Shown here: piece after piece, positions 21,458 through 28,492 of the stretch
Layout: each line of letters opens with the position of its first letter
How positions within the stretch are numbered: position 1 is the first letter of the stretch
Origin: Oscillospiraceae bacterium
GTDB taxonomy: Bacteria; Bacillota; Clostridia; Oscillospirales; Ruminococcaceae
NCBI GenBank assembly: GCA_900768735.1
Contig: CAAGDZ010000232.1
Span: forward strand, 1 to 32,082
Direction: 5' to 3'
Length of the DNA stretch: 32,082 nt
Notes under the pieces: generated by a model
The model's database searches: none
The model's input: the letters and a program-made list of their open reading frames with translations, nothing else
What the model was told of the DNA's origin: nothing
Position numbers and translations under genes: made by a program

Positions 21458-21500
21458 ATGCGCCCGAAGCTGTGACGCTTAAAAACTATCGGAGGAATAT

Positions 21501-22808
21501 ATGGAATACTGCAAGCTGCAAATCGGCTGTCTCGCCGTTGTTTTATACATAGCTTTCATTTATCTGCTGAAGTGCAGGAAGTACAAGAGAAAGCTGAACC
21601 AGACCTTTTTTGACGAGCTTCTCATGCTCGGTATTGTGAGCATAGCGCTTGACGGTGCGACCGCTTTTACCGTAAACAATCTCGACTTTGTAAATCCGGT
21701 GCTGAATACCGTACTGCACGCGCTTTTCCTTATCAGCCTTGATATGGTCATATTTGTATTTTTCCTGTATATGCTGAACATCACGGGAGCTTATCCCAAG
21801 ACAAAGCGCGGAAAGGCGCTGGTTTTCCTGCCGTGCATTATAAATGTTGTTGTTGTCATACTCAGTATCGGCTCGCTCCGGTATGTAAAGGGTCGTGTAA
21901 CCAATTATTCGATGGGCGTATCTGTATACACCTGCTTTATAATGACGGCGATATATGTCGCATTGTCGCTGATTATATTTATCCGCCGCTGGCATTATAT
22001 CGAAGGTCAGAAGCGCGTGAGCATCTTCACTTACACGCTGGTGCTTGCCACTGAAACAATTTTGCAGATGATATTCCCCGAGATACTGTTTTCAAGCGTC
22101 GCGGTGACGATATTTATACTCGGTATTTACATGAACTTAGAGGACCCCGCGCTTGTAGAGCTTGCACACTTCCACAACGAAACGGTCATGAGCTTTGCAA
22201 ACCTCGTCGAAAACCGCGACAACAGCACCGGCGGACACATAAAGCGCACCAGCAGATATGTAGGACTTATCGCCGAGGAGCTGCGGCAGAAGGGTCACTA
22301 CAGCGAGGCGCTGACAAAGGACTACATGGAAAACCTGCTCAAAGCCGCGCCTATGCACGATATAGGAAAAATATCGGTACCCGACGCGATTCTGCAAAAG
22401 CCGGGACGGCTTACCGATGAGGAATTTACGATAATGAAGCAGCACGCCGCAAACGGCGGGGATATTATACGCGAGAGCTTCCGCAACCTCGGCAATGAGG
22501 AATATCGCAGGACGGCGTTTGAGGTCGCGAGATACCATCACGAAAAATGGAACGGCAGGGGTTATCCCGACGGTCTGGGGCAGGATGATATACCGCTTTG
22601 TGCCAGAATTATGGCGGTAGCCGATGTGTTTGACGCGGTGTCGGAAAAGCGCTGTTATCGTGACGCTATGCCGCTCGACAAGTGCTTTGAGATTATTAAG
22701 CAGGGCAGCGGGCAGGACTTTGACCCGCTGATTGCCGAGATTTTCCTCGGTATAAGAGACAAGGTGGAAAAGGTACACGCCGAGCTTGCGGGAGCAAGCG
22801 AGGAGTGA
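21501..22808 (+). CDS. Membrane-bound HD-GYP c-di-GMP phosphodiesterase
   Basis: The ATG at 21501 has GGAGGA 6 bp upstream. The 435-residue product has about seven hydrophobic segments within 1-212, arranged like a multi-pass sensor. The cytoplasmic HD-GYP domain follows with all signature parts: ENRDNSTGGH at 237-246, the HD pair His286-Asp287 in MHDIGK, HHEKWNGRGYPDG at 346-358, and DVFDAV at 375-380. HD-GYP proteins cleave c-di-GMP to GMP or pGpG at a metal centre. The membrane part should sense an unknown signal. It is 43 bp after the first GNAT gene and its stop lies 29 bp before the next start. Together with the GGDEF protein at 26221-27621 it gives both arms of c-di-GMP turnover in one region. 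Confidence 0.94.
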   Translation: MEYCKLQIGCLAVVLYIAFIYLLKCRKYKRKLNQTFFDELLMLGIVSIALDGATAFTVNNLDFVNPVLNTVLHALFLISLDMVIFVFFLYMLNITGAYPKTKRGKALVFLPCIINVVVVILSIGSLRYVKGRVTNYSMGVSVYTCFIMTAIYVALSLIIFIRRWHYIEGQKRVSIFTYTLVLATETILQMIFPEILFSSVAVTIFILGIYMNLEDPALVELAHFHNETVMSFANLVENRDNSTGGHIKRTSRYVGLIAEELRQKGHYSEALTKDYMENLLKAAPMHDIGKISVPDAILQKPGRLTDEEFTIMKQHAANGGDIIRESFRNLGNEEYRRTAFEVARYHHEKWNGRGYPDGLGQDDIPLCARIMAVADVFDAVSEKRCYRDAMPLDKCFEIIKQGSGQDFDPLIAEIFLGIRDKVEKVHAELAGASEE

Positions 22809-22837
22809 CACACTCCGCTTTCCGAAAAGAGAAATAT

Positions 22838-23365
22838 ATGAATGATATTATAATCCGTCCGGCGCGGCTGTCCGACGCCGGAGAAATACTTAAAATCTAC
22901 TCGCCGTATGTACTTGATACGGCGATTACTTTTGAATATGACGTACCCACCGAGCAGGAGTTTAAAGAGCGGATTTCTGCTACGTTAAGCCGCTATCCGT
23001 ATCTTGTTGCTGTCTGCGGCGGCAAAATATCGGGATATGCCTATGCGGGGCAGTTTCACAGCAGAGCCGCCTACAGCCGTTCTGCCGAGCTGTCGGTATA
23101 TGTAGCTTGCAGACATAAAAGGTCGGGGATAGGCGGCGCGCTTTACCGCGAGCTTGAAAAAGAGCTGCGGCAGATGGGGATATTAAACCTATACGCCTGC
23201 ATAGCCTACAGCGAGGATGAGGACGAGTACCTGACGCATGACAGCGTAGAGTTTCACAGGCACATGGGCTTTGAGACGGTCGGAAAATTTAATAAATGCG
23301 GCTGTAAGTTCGGTCGGTGGTATGACATGGTGTATATGGAGAAAATTATCGGAGAGCATATATAA
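22838..23365 (+). CDS. GNAT-family N-acetyltransferase, phosphinothricin acetyltransferase-like
   Basis: The ATG at 22838 gives MNDIIIRPARLSDAGEIL and 175 residues; the ribosome binding site AAGAGA is weak. A GTG at 22805 overlapping the previous stop would add 11 residues. The sequence fits the Pat/Bar subfamily: an early IYSPYVLDTAITFEYDVP, SGYAYAGQFHSRAAYSRSAELSVYV, the acetyl-CoA loop KRSGIGGAL, and a C-terminal GFETVGKFNKCGCKFGRWYDMVYME. In this subfamily GKFxxxGxKFGxWxDxxxxE is typical. Members acetylate the amino group of compounds such as phosphinothricin or methionine sulfoximine; the substrate here is unknown. It is the last gene of the tetR-led run; no clear terminator follows. Confidence 0.88.
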   Translation: MNDIIIRPARLSDAGEILKIYSPYVLDTAITFEYDVPTEQEFKERISATLSRYPYLVAVCGGKISGYAYAGQFHSRAAYSRSAELSVYVACRHKRSGIGGALYRELEKELRQMGILNLYACIAYSEDEDEYLTHDSVEFHRHMGFETVGKFNKCGCKFGRWYDMVYMEKIIGEHI

Positions 23366-23422
23366 AAACGCGGCGGAATATATCTCAATTTTCTTTACAG
23401 ATGACACAAGCAATGCGAAATG

Positions 23423-23462
23423 TGCTATAATCAGATTGAATTATTCCGTGTCGTAAGACACG
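23423..23462 (+). promoter_or_regulatory. Extended -10 promoter and dyad of the arsR operon
   Basis: TG at 23423-23424 plus TATAAT at 23426-23431 forms an extended -10 box; the -35 is poor. Just downstream CGTGTC (23447-23452) faces GACACG (23457-23462) across GTAA, with ATTAT and ATAAT extending the dyad on either side. It lies where an ArsR operator is expected. Confidence 0.6.
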
Positions 23463-23491
23463 ATAATCAACGACACCGTTTCTTATAAGAG

Positions 23492-23857
23492 GTGATTATC
23501 ACGGAAAACACACCCGAGGATATTAAAAGGCTTACCGAAAAATTTATGGTTTGCCGCAGACTTCTGACTGCTTTGGGCGACCAGACGCGCCAGCACCTGC
23601 TTTTCATAATGATGAGCGGAGAATACTGCGGCAGCAGCGTGCTTGACCTGTCCGCAAGGACAAACCTGTCGCGCCCCGCGGTATCGCGGCATATTCAGGT
23701 GCTTAAAGAAGCAGGCATTGTAAAAAGCCGCAGAGAGGGCAGACACGTCTATTATTATCTCGAGCCGGATATATCCGATATTGACAGCATGATTTCGCTT
23801 TTCTCAGATATGAAGCGTATCACCGAAAAGCTCCCTGACAGAAGCGACGAAGAATAA
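23492..23857 (+). CDS. ArsR/SmtB-family transcriptional regulator with unusual start
   Basis: A winged-helix protein of about 121 residues: LLTALGDQTRQHLLFIMMSGEYCGSSVLDLSARTNLSRPAVSRHIQVLKEAGIVKSRREG is cut here into its parts, a dimer helix (24-42), HTH (50-70) and wing RREGRHVYYYL. It lacks the ELCVCD metal motif, so the ligand is not obvious. The start is odd: GTG at 23492 sits inside what looks like the ribosome binding site AAGAGGTGAT, while the properly spaced codon is ACG at 23501. A perfect palindrome GTGATTATCAC (23492-23502) covers the site. The nitroreductase gene begins 59 bp after the stop and is its likely target. Confidence 0.85.
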   Translation: MIITENTPEDIKRLTEKFMVCRRLLTALGDQTRQHLLFIMMSGEYCGSSVLDLSARTNLSRPAVSRHIQVLKEAGIVKSRREGRHVYYYLEPDISDIDSMISLFSDMKRITEKLPDRSDEE

Positions 23858-23916
23858 CGCAAGGTATGTTTGCGCCTCGGCACAAACTGCCTCAACAGGA
23901 AAGGTACGGTAATATT

Positions 23917-24582
23917 ATGACAATAACCGAAGCTATGGCTGCACGCCACGCGGTGCGCTCATACGATAACAGAAAACTAGAGCCGGCTGTCACAGACAGT
24001 CTGAACACGCTTATAGCCGAGTGCAACGCAGAGAGCGGTCTGCACATTCAGCTTGTCACCGACGAGCCGAAGGCGTTTGACGGATTTATGGCACACTACG
24101 GCAAGTTCAGCGGCGTGACGGACTATATTGCGCTTATAGGGAAAAAGACCGATGATTTTGAAGAAAAGTGCGGCTACTACGGCGAGAAAATCGCGCTTTA
24201 CGCGCAGACCCTCGGACTTAATACCTGCTGGGTGGCTATGACCTACAGCAAGGTAAAGAGCGCGTATAAAACCGATGCGGGTGAAAAGCTGCTGATGGTG
24301 ATTTCGCTCGGTTACGGCACAACGCAGGGCGTACCGCATAAGTCAAAGCCCGCCGAGCAGGTAAGCAATATAACCCCGTCCTCTCCCGAGTGGTTTAAAA
24401 ACGGAGTAGCGGCGGCTCTGCTCGCACCGACTGCGATGAATCAGCAAAAGTTTTACTTTGAGCAAAGCGGAAATAAGGTAAATGCAAAGCAAGGGAGCGG
24501 AATGTATACCAAGACCGACCTTGGGATAGCGAAGTATCATTTTGAGGTGGGCGCGGGCAAGGAAAATTTTGAGTGGGCATAA
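23917..24582 (+). CDS. Nitroreductase-family flavoprotein
   Basis: The ATG at 23917 (AGGAAAGG about 12 bp upstream) gives 221 residues. The N-terminus ITEAMAARHAVRSYDNRKLE is the nitroreductase FMN-binding start. The middle YYGEKIALYAQTLGLNTCWVAMTYSK (FMN/NADPH core) and the C-terminal half GVAAALLAPTAMNQQKFYFE, ending DLGIAKYHFEVGAG, mark the group with two nitroreductase-like halves (TM1586 type). Such proteins are FMN-dependent NAD(P)H oxidoreductases acting on quinones, nitroaromatics or other electrophiles. Pairing with an ArsR-type repressor suggests induction by a toxic compound. A strong hairpin terminator follows. Confidence 0.9.
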   Translation: MTITEAMAARHAVRSYDNRKLEPAVTDSLNTLIAECNAESGLHIQLVTDEPKAFDGFMAHYGKFSGVTDYIALIGKKTDDFEEKCGYYGEKIALYAQTLGLNTCWVAMTYSKVKSAYKTDAGEKLLMVISLGYGTTQGVPHKSKPAEQVSNITPSSPEWFKNGVAAALLAPTAMNQQKFYFEQSGNKVNAKQGSGMYTKTDLGIAKYHFEVGAGKENFEWA

Positions 24583-24595
24583 ATAAATAAGGAAA

Positions 24596-24641
24596 GTAAA
24601 AAACAAGGGTTGGGAGCAGTTTTCTCCAAACCCTTGTTTAT
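24596..24641. terminator. Bidirectional terminator between nitroreductase and the second DUF5131 gene
   Basis: AAACAAGGGTT (24601-24611) pairs with AACCCTTGTTT (24629-24639), with an inner GGAG/CTCC pair. T-rich sequence follows on plus (TTTATCTTT) and on minus (TTTTTTACTTT). Confidence 0.88.
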
Positions 24642-24643
24642 CT

Positions 24644-25351
24644 TTACAGATTTATATTTGCCTTTTTCGCCTGACTGCACAGGTCACGGACATTAAGATT
24701 ATACATTCTGCCGTCCTTTATAAAATGCGTGCCGCATTGTCTGAACTCAAAATGAATGCCGCGCTCTGCACATTGGCTGCGCACAGCAAGCACCCAGTCG
24801 AAATTTAACGGGCGCGCGTTTTTGTCCGACTCGCCGCCGACAATAACCAGCTCGACATTGTGAAGATACGGCGCAAGGTCGATTTTATCTATCATAGGCT
24901 GACAAATAATGTTTCTATGCTTTATCGGGAGCTTGCTGAATATCGAAAGGCGAAAATCCGCCCTGTCCTGATTTTCGACGGTACAGCCGACGGTCACGTT
25001 GTCATAGCCGTCGCCCCAGTCATCCGGAATACACTGCATAAACCGCTCTATGCGCTTTGTGAGAAAAATAAAGTGCAGGTCCTGCCGCTCACGGATTATA
25101 TTCCAGCATTCGCCGCGCCAAATATCGGCTTCTTCGATAAGGAAGTCGGTGGAAAAGCAAAGGTACACCGTCTGCCCCGGTTTCATCTTATACTTTCCCG
25201 ATTTGTCCTTTGCCATAGGTGCGCGGAAATTTTCGGATTTCGTTATAATATCTGTATCGACTCCGCGCTTATAATCACCCTTATGTATATAGCAATACCT
25301 ACAGCCCTCGCTGTATCTGTGACAGCCCCGCCACGGATTCCACATCGGCAT
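24644..25351 (-). CDS. DUF5131 (phage Gp37/Gp68-like) protein, short form
   Basis: A 235-residue protein starting at ATG 25349-25351 with GGGGGAG 6 bp upstream. It has the family start MPMWNPWRGC and SEGCRYCY with Cys10, Cys17 and Cys20 (CX6CX2C). It shares blocks with the longer paralogue at 15997-16878: STDFLIEEADIWRGECW, LTKRIER, DDWGDGYDN, VENQDRADFR, and the turn VIVGGESDKNARP. It lacks the Cys-rich tail and ends at KKANINL soon after the shared IKDGRMYNL block. The two differ enough to be old paralogues or separate acquisitions. The name reflects phage and plasmid occurrence of the family; no phage genes surround either copy. Function unknown; a metal or Fe-S site is inferred from the Cys triad. 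Confidence 0.82.
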   Translation of the reverse strand: MPMWNPWRGCHRYSEGCRYCYIHKGDYKRGVDTDIITKSENFRAPMAKDKSGKYKMKPGQTVYLCFSTDFLIEEADIWRGECWNIIRERQDLHFIFLTKRIERFMQCIPDDWGDGYDNVTVGCTVENQDRADFRLSIFSKLPIKHRNIICQPMIDKIDLAPYLHNVELVIVGGESDKNARPLNFDWVLAVRSQCAERGIHFEFRQCGTHFIKDGRMYNLNVRDLCSQAKKANINL

Positions 25352-25382
25352 ATTATCTCCCCCTGTAAATTTGTATAGGTAT

Positions 25383-25411
25383 ATTATACAGGGTTTTTAT
25401 TCAACTTACAA
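25383..25411 (-). promoter_or_regulatory. Predicted promoter of the short DUF5131 gene
   Basis: On the minus strand TTGTAA (25406-25411) and TATAAT (25383-25388) are 17 bp apart, leaving a leader of about 25 nt to the ATG. Confidence 0.65.
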
Positions 25412-25427
25412 GAGGAGAATTTACGGA

Positions 25428-25496
25428 TTATTCGCCGTTCAGTATCTTCATAAACTCATCGCCTGTGATGGTTTCTTTCTCATAGAGATACCGCGC
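25428..25496 (-). pseudogene. Remnant resembling the C-terminus of FtsH
   Basis: Read on the minus strand, the last 22 codons before TAA (25428-25430) encode ARYLYEKETITGDEFMKILNG and a final Glu. This matches the end of the FtsH AAA+ metalloprotease, where a helix with KYLxEKETIxGEEFMxIL is usual. Upstream of this the similarity stops, and a plus-strand promoter overlaps the border at 25497. There is no room for the other roughly 600 residues. It is best read as the tail of a deleted or displaced ftsH copy. The match is short, so chance cannot be excluded. Confidence 0.5.
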
Positions 25497-25526
25497 TTGA
25501 CAAAATTGTCTGACATAAATTATAAT
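25497..25526 (+). promoter_or_regulatory. Predicted promoter of the 187-residue orphan gene
   Basis: TTGACA (25497-25502) and TATAAT (25521-25526) are both perfect and 18 bp apart. The leader to the ATG at 25649 would be about 115 nt; no riboswitch fold was recognised in it. Confidence 0.75.
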
Positions 25527-25648
25527 AAACCCATATCTGATGTTTCACAAACAGTGCAAATACCTTGATTTCCCGTGAATATCAAAAGAATAGCATAAAA
25601 ATGTTTTACATTTGAGAACGAAAAAGTTAAGCCATTTCAGGAGGAAAA

Positions 25649-26212
25649 ATGTTTTATCACGCTTCTTCGGTCGGAGGAATAAAAATACTTGAGCCGAGAA
25701 TATCAAACCACGACACTCCGCTGATATATTTTTCTAAAAAGCGCGAAAACGTGCTTGTCTACCTCAGCAACGCTGTCGAAAAATACTGCACCAAAACGGG
25801 TTTTGCCTATTCGGGAATATGGCACAAGTGGGCGAGCTACGGCTTCGACAAAGACGGGATACTGCGTTTAGAGGAATACTATCCGGATGCACTTTCGGAA
25901 ACTTATAAGGGTGTATCGGGATATATCTACTCGGCAGAATGTGTAAATAATTCGGGCGATATAATAAATATTCCCGATGCGGTTGCATCGGGAGAGCCTG
26001 TCGCGGTCACTGACTGCGAATATATAAAGGACGCCTATGATGAGATTATAAAGGCGGAGAAAAGCGGTCTTATCACGATTACCCGCTTTGAGCAGATGAA
26101 TGAGGATAAGCGGCGGTGGATTATCAAGGCGATGAAAAGCGAGTATGAAAACGCAGGAGAACATCCGGAATACAGATACTTTATTGAGAGAAAATTCGGG
26201 GTGGGAGTATAA
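25649..26212 (+). CDS. Unknown soluble protein, 187 residues
   Basis: I do not recognise a characterised family. The ATG at 25649 has AGGAGG 7 bp upstream. The protein begins FYHASSVGGIKILEPRIS, followed by IYFSKKRENVLVYLSNAVEKY, and later KGVSGYIYSAECV. An opening FYHAS...GIKxLEPR and a following Y(F/L)S segment recall the front of some ADP-ribosyl-transfer or DUF952-like folds, but this is a weak resemblance, not an assignment. The C-terminal half is helical and charged (YIKDAYDEIIKAEKSG, NEDKRRWIIKAMKSEYE). No signal peptide or membrane segment is present. It has its own promoter and ends 8 bp from the convergent GGDEF gene with no hairpin between. Confidence 0.8.
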   Translation: MFYHASSVGGIKILEPRISNHDTPLIYFSKKRENVLVYLSNAVEKYCTKTGFAYSGIWHKWASYGFDKDGILRLEEYYPDALSETYKGVSGYIYSAECVNNSGDIINIPDAVASGEPVAVTDCEYIKDAYDEIIKAEKSGLITITRFEQMNEDKRRWIIKAMKSEYENAGEHPEYRYFIERKFGVGV

Positions 26213-26220
26213 AGCCGAAA

Positions 26221-27621
26221 TCAGCTTGTGCTGTTTAAATCCCTGTTAAGTATGCTGTTTCCCAGCATTTTTGCGATACCGTAATCAAGCCTCAGCTGTT
26301 TTCCTATGTACAGCTTTTCAAAGCAGTTTATTATTCTCTTTGCGACAAGGTCGCCGTTCGCGGTGTTTGAGTCCATAAGAATTACAATAACCTGCTTGCT
26401 CGAATATCTGGTCGATATATCGACGCGTCTGAGCGAAGTGTAGATTGCCTTGTCGAGCATCTCCAGCGCCGTTTCGATCTCGTCTGTATCCGGCTCGCTC
26501 ACGCCGTCGGCAGAAACAATCGTAAACAGTATAGTCTGCACATCTCTGCCGCTTCTGTCTACAAATCTTCTGATAAAATTGTACACATGGTGAAAGCTCT
26601 CAAAGTCAAGAAGATATGCGCCCTTGCCGCTGTCGGCACGGCTGAGTATCTCGCTGAGATAATCCAGATCCACATTTTTCGCGGAGCGTTTTTTCTCCGC
26701 CTCGCTTCGGTCGCTGAAAAAGTGGTAGGAGTTTTTGCCGTTCTGCTTTACATAATACAGCGCCTTGTCCGCGCAATTGTAGAGTTTGTTGAAGTCCGAC
26801 CCGTCCTGCGGGGTCTGGGCTATACCGATAGATACATAAGAATTTGTTTCGTACTTGCATTGTTCAATCTTATAGCTAAGTCCCGAAATTATATCCGAGG
26901 CGCGGTTGCCTATCTCGCTTTTGGAGGTGACGTCCTTTATAAATACGATAAATTCATCGCCGCCGATACGGCAGAGGACATCTCCCTCGGCAGAATATTC
27001 GCGCAGGGTATCCGCGAACATTTTCAGCAGCCCGTCACCCGCAATATGACCGTAGTTGTCGTTTATTGCCTTGAAGTTGTCCATATCAAGCATCATCAGC
27101 GCACCCTTTACACCGTCGGCAAGCATCTCGTTTACCGCTTCCTCGGTATGCACTCTGTTCCAGAGTCCCGTCAGCGCATCCTGACGGGATTTGCTTTTTA
27201 TATCCGATACCTCTTTTGTTTTCTGCTCAAGCTTATCCGCAAGACTGCGGCGGAGCTGTTCAAGCTCCAATACTCTGCCTATCCGCGAGAGCATTACTTC
27301 GGGGACAAAGGGCTTTGCAATAAAATCAATCGCTCCCTCGTTAAAACAGCGGGTCTCCGTTTCGGAATCGTTGTCTGCCGTGAGAAATATCACCGGGATA
27401 TTTTTGCCGCGCTCGGTCTGCCGTATTCTGGACAAGACCTCAAAGCCGTCCATCTCCGGCATATTTATATCAAGCAATATGATGTCACACTCACCGTTTT
27501 CAAGGTAAGTAAGCGCCTGCTCGCCCCTCATGACAGGTATCACCTTGTATTCGCTGCTGAGCACACTGCGGGCAGAAGCAAGATTGAGCTTATTATCATC
27601 TACGATTAAAATATTCTTCAT
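26221..27621 (-). CDS. Response regulator with diguanylate cyclase (GGDEF) and a second degenerate GGDEF-like domain
   Basis: The ATG at 27619-27621 follows GAGGTGAT, 5 bp upstream (466 residues). The receiver domain (about 1-118) has Asp8/Asp9, the phospho-acceptor Asp51 in LLDINMPEMDG, and Lys104 in AKPF. A coiled linker (LEQLRRSLADKLEQKTKEV) leads to a GGDEF domain at about 145-302 with DALTGLWNR, LDMDNFKAINDNYGH and an intact RIGGDEF (220-224). The inhibitory RxxD I-site is absent (AEGD). The C-terminal 140 residues repeat a GGDEF-like pattern: LLDFESFHHVYNF, and RYSSKQVIVIL where GGDEF should be (SSKQV at 407-411), so it is likely catalytically dead. The product should make c-di-GMP when phosphorylated, probably by the hybrid kinase of the same operon. 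Confidence 0.93.
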   Translation of the reverse strand: MKNILIVDDNKLNLASARSVLSSEYKVIPVMRGEQALTYLENGECDIILLDINMPEMDGFEVLSRIRQTERGKNIPVIFLTADNDSETETRCFNEGAIDFIAKPFVPEVMLSRIGRVLELEQLRRSLADKLEQKTKEVSDIKSKSRQDALTGLWNRVHTEEAVNEMLADGVKGALMMLDMDNFKAINDNYGHIAGDGLLKMFADTLREYSAEGDVLCRIGGDEFIVFIKDVTSKSEIGNRASDIISGLSYKIEQCKYETNSYVSIGIAQTPQDGSDFNKLYNCADKALYYVKQNGKNSYHFFSDRSEAEKKRSAKNVDLDYLSEILSRADSGKGAYLLDFESFHHVYNFIRRFVDRSGRDVQTILFTIVSADGVSEPDTDEIETALEMLDKAIYTSLRRVDISTRYSSKQVIVILMDSNTANGDLVAKRIINCFEKLYIGKQLRLDYGIAKMLGNSILNRDLNSTS

Positions 27622-27631
27622 GAAAATCACC

Positions 27632-28492
27632 TCAGTCGTTATTTACAAACAGAACTCCGATTGTACCTGCACCACAATTTCCCGATATTGTCGCTGACGC
27701 CTTTGTAACAATTACCTCGTCGAACTCGCAAAGCTTGTTTACTTCTTCTTTTATCTCTGAAATCATCTTTACCGTACAGCCGGCATGGGTTATAAAAAGC
27801 CTGTGCTTATTGATTTTACCGTTGTGACCAAGCTCTCCTTTTATGTAGCGCTTTACCGCCTTGCCGTAATTTCCGGTTTTAAGGGTTTTAAGAGAGATTT
27901 TTCCGTCCTTGAGGTAGAGAACAGGGTGAAGCATAAGAACCGAGCAAATTTTCATTACACACTTGCTCACCCGTCCGTTTCGGTAAAGATAATCTGCGTT
28001 ATCGGCGATAAAGCTTGTGGAAATGCGCTTTTTTATGCTCTCGGCTTGCTCCAGTATCTCCTCTGCCGATTTGCCGCTGTTGCACATTTCGACAGCATTT
28101 ACGACAAGATGTCCCATGCCCGTTGACAAATGCTGTGAATCCACAATATGGACGCGCTTTCCGTCCTCACCCATAAGCGTCAGCGCCTCCAGCGCATTTT
28201 TGTATGACTCGCTTACATTGGAGCTGATGCAGATATGGATTATTTCTTCGTGTTTTTTAAGCTGACTCTGAAAGAAATCCATATATTCGGTCGGCTTCGG
28301 AGGGTTTGTCTGAGCCTTTTCTCCGCCGTTTTCGAGATACTCTATAACATTTGCCGAGTCCAGCTCATAGCCGTCGCGAAAGCGTCCGGTGCCTGTCGTG
28401 ATATAAAAGTACAGAACGCCGACATCATGCAATTCAAAGTATTCCTCCGGCAAATCGCACACGCAGTCGGTAGTAATTCCAAGCTTCTCCAT
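27632..28492 (-). CDS. DegV-family fatty-acid-binding protein
   Basis: A 286-residue protein, full DegV length. The start KLGITTDCVCDLPEEYF, HICISSNVSESYKNALEAL (residues about 86-104, where most members have SSKLSGTYQSA), DSQHLSTGMGHLVVNA and the C-terminal ITHAGCTVKM and SGNCGAGTIGVLF are family marks. DegV/FakB proteins bind a fatty acid in a deep pocket; FakB partners present it to the kinase FakA, but no fakA is in this window. The gene is wedged between a hybrid kinase and a GGDEF regulator: its ATG directly follows the kinase stop (TAAATG on the minus strand), and its TGA at 27632-27634 adjoins the GAGGTGAT site of the next gene. It may act as a lipid sensor for this signalling pair. 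Confidence 0.93.
   Translation of the reverse strand: MEKLGITTDCVCDLPEEYFELHDVGVLYFYITTGTGRFRDGYELDSANVIEYLENGGEKAQTNPPKPTEYMDFFQSQLKKHEEIIHICISSNVSESYKNALEALTLMGEDGKRVHIVDSQHLSTGMGHLVVNAVEMCNSGKSAEEILEQAESIKKRISTSFIADNADYLYRNGRVSKCVMKICSVLMLHPVLYLKDGKISLKTLKTGNYGKAVKRYIKGELGHNGKINKHRLFITHAGCTVKMISEIKEEVNKLCEFDEVIVTKASATISGNCGAGTIGVLFVNND

Noticed and set aside
26587..27609. 340-codon open frame opposite the REC-GGDEF gene
   Set aside because: Long, but exactly antisense to an intact, motif-complete signalling gene and without its own ribosome binding site; a codon-bias shadow.
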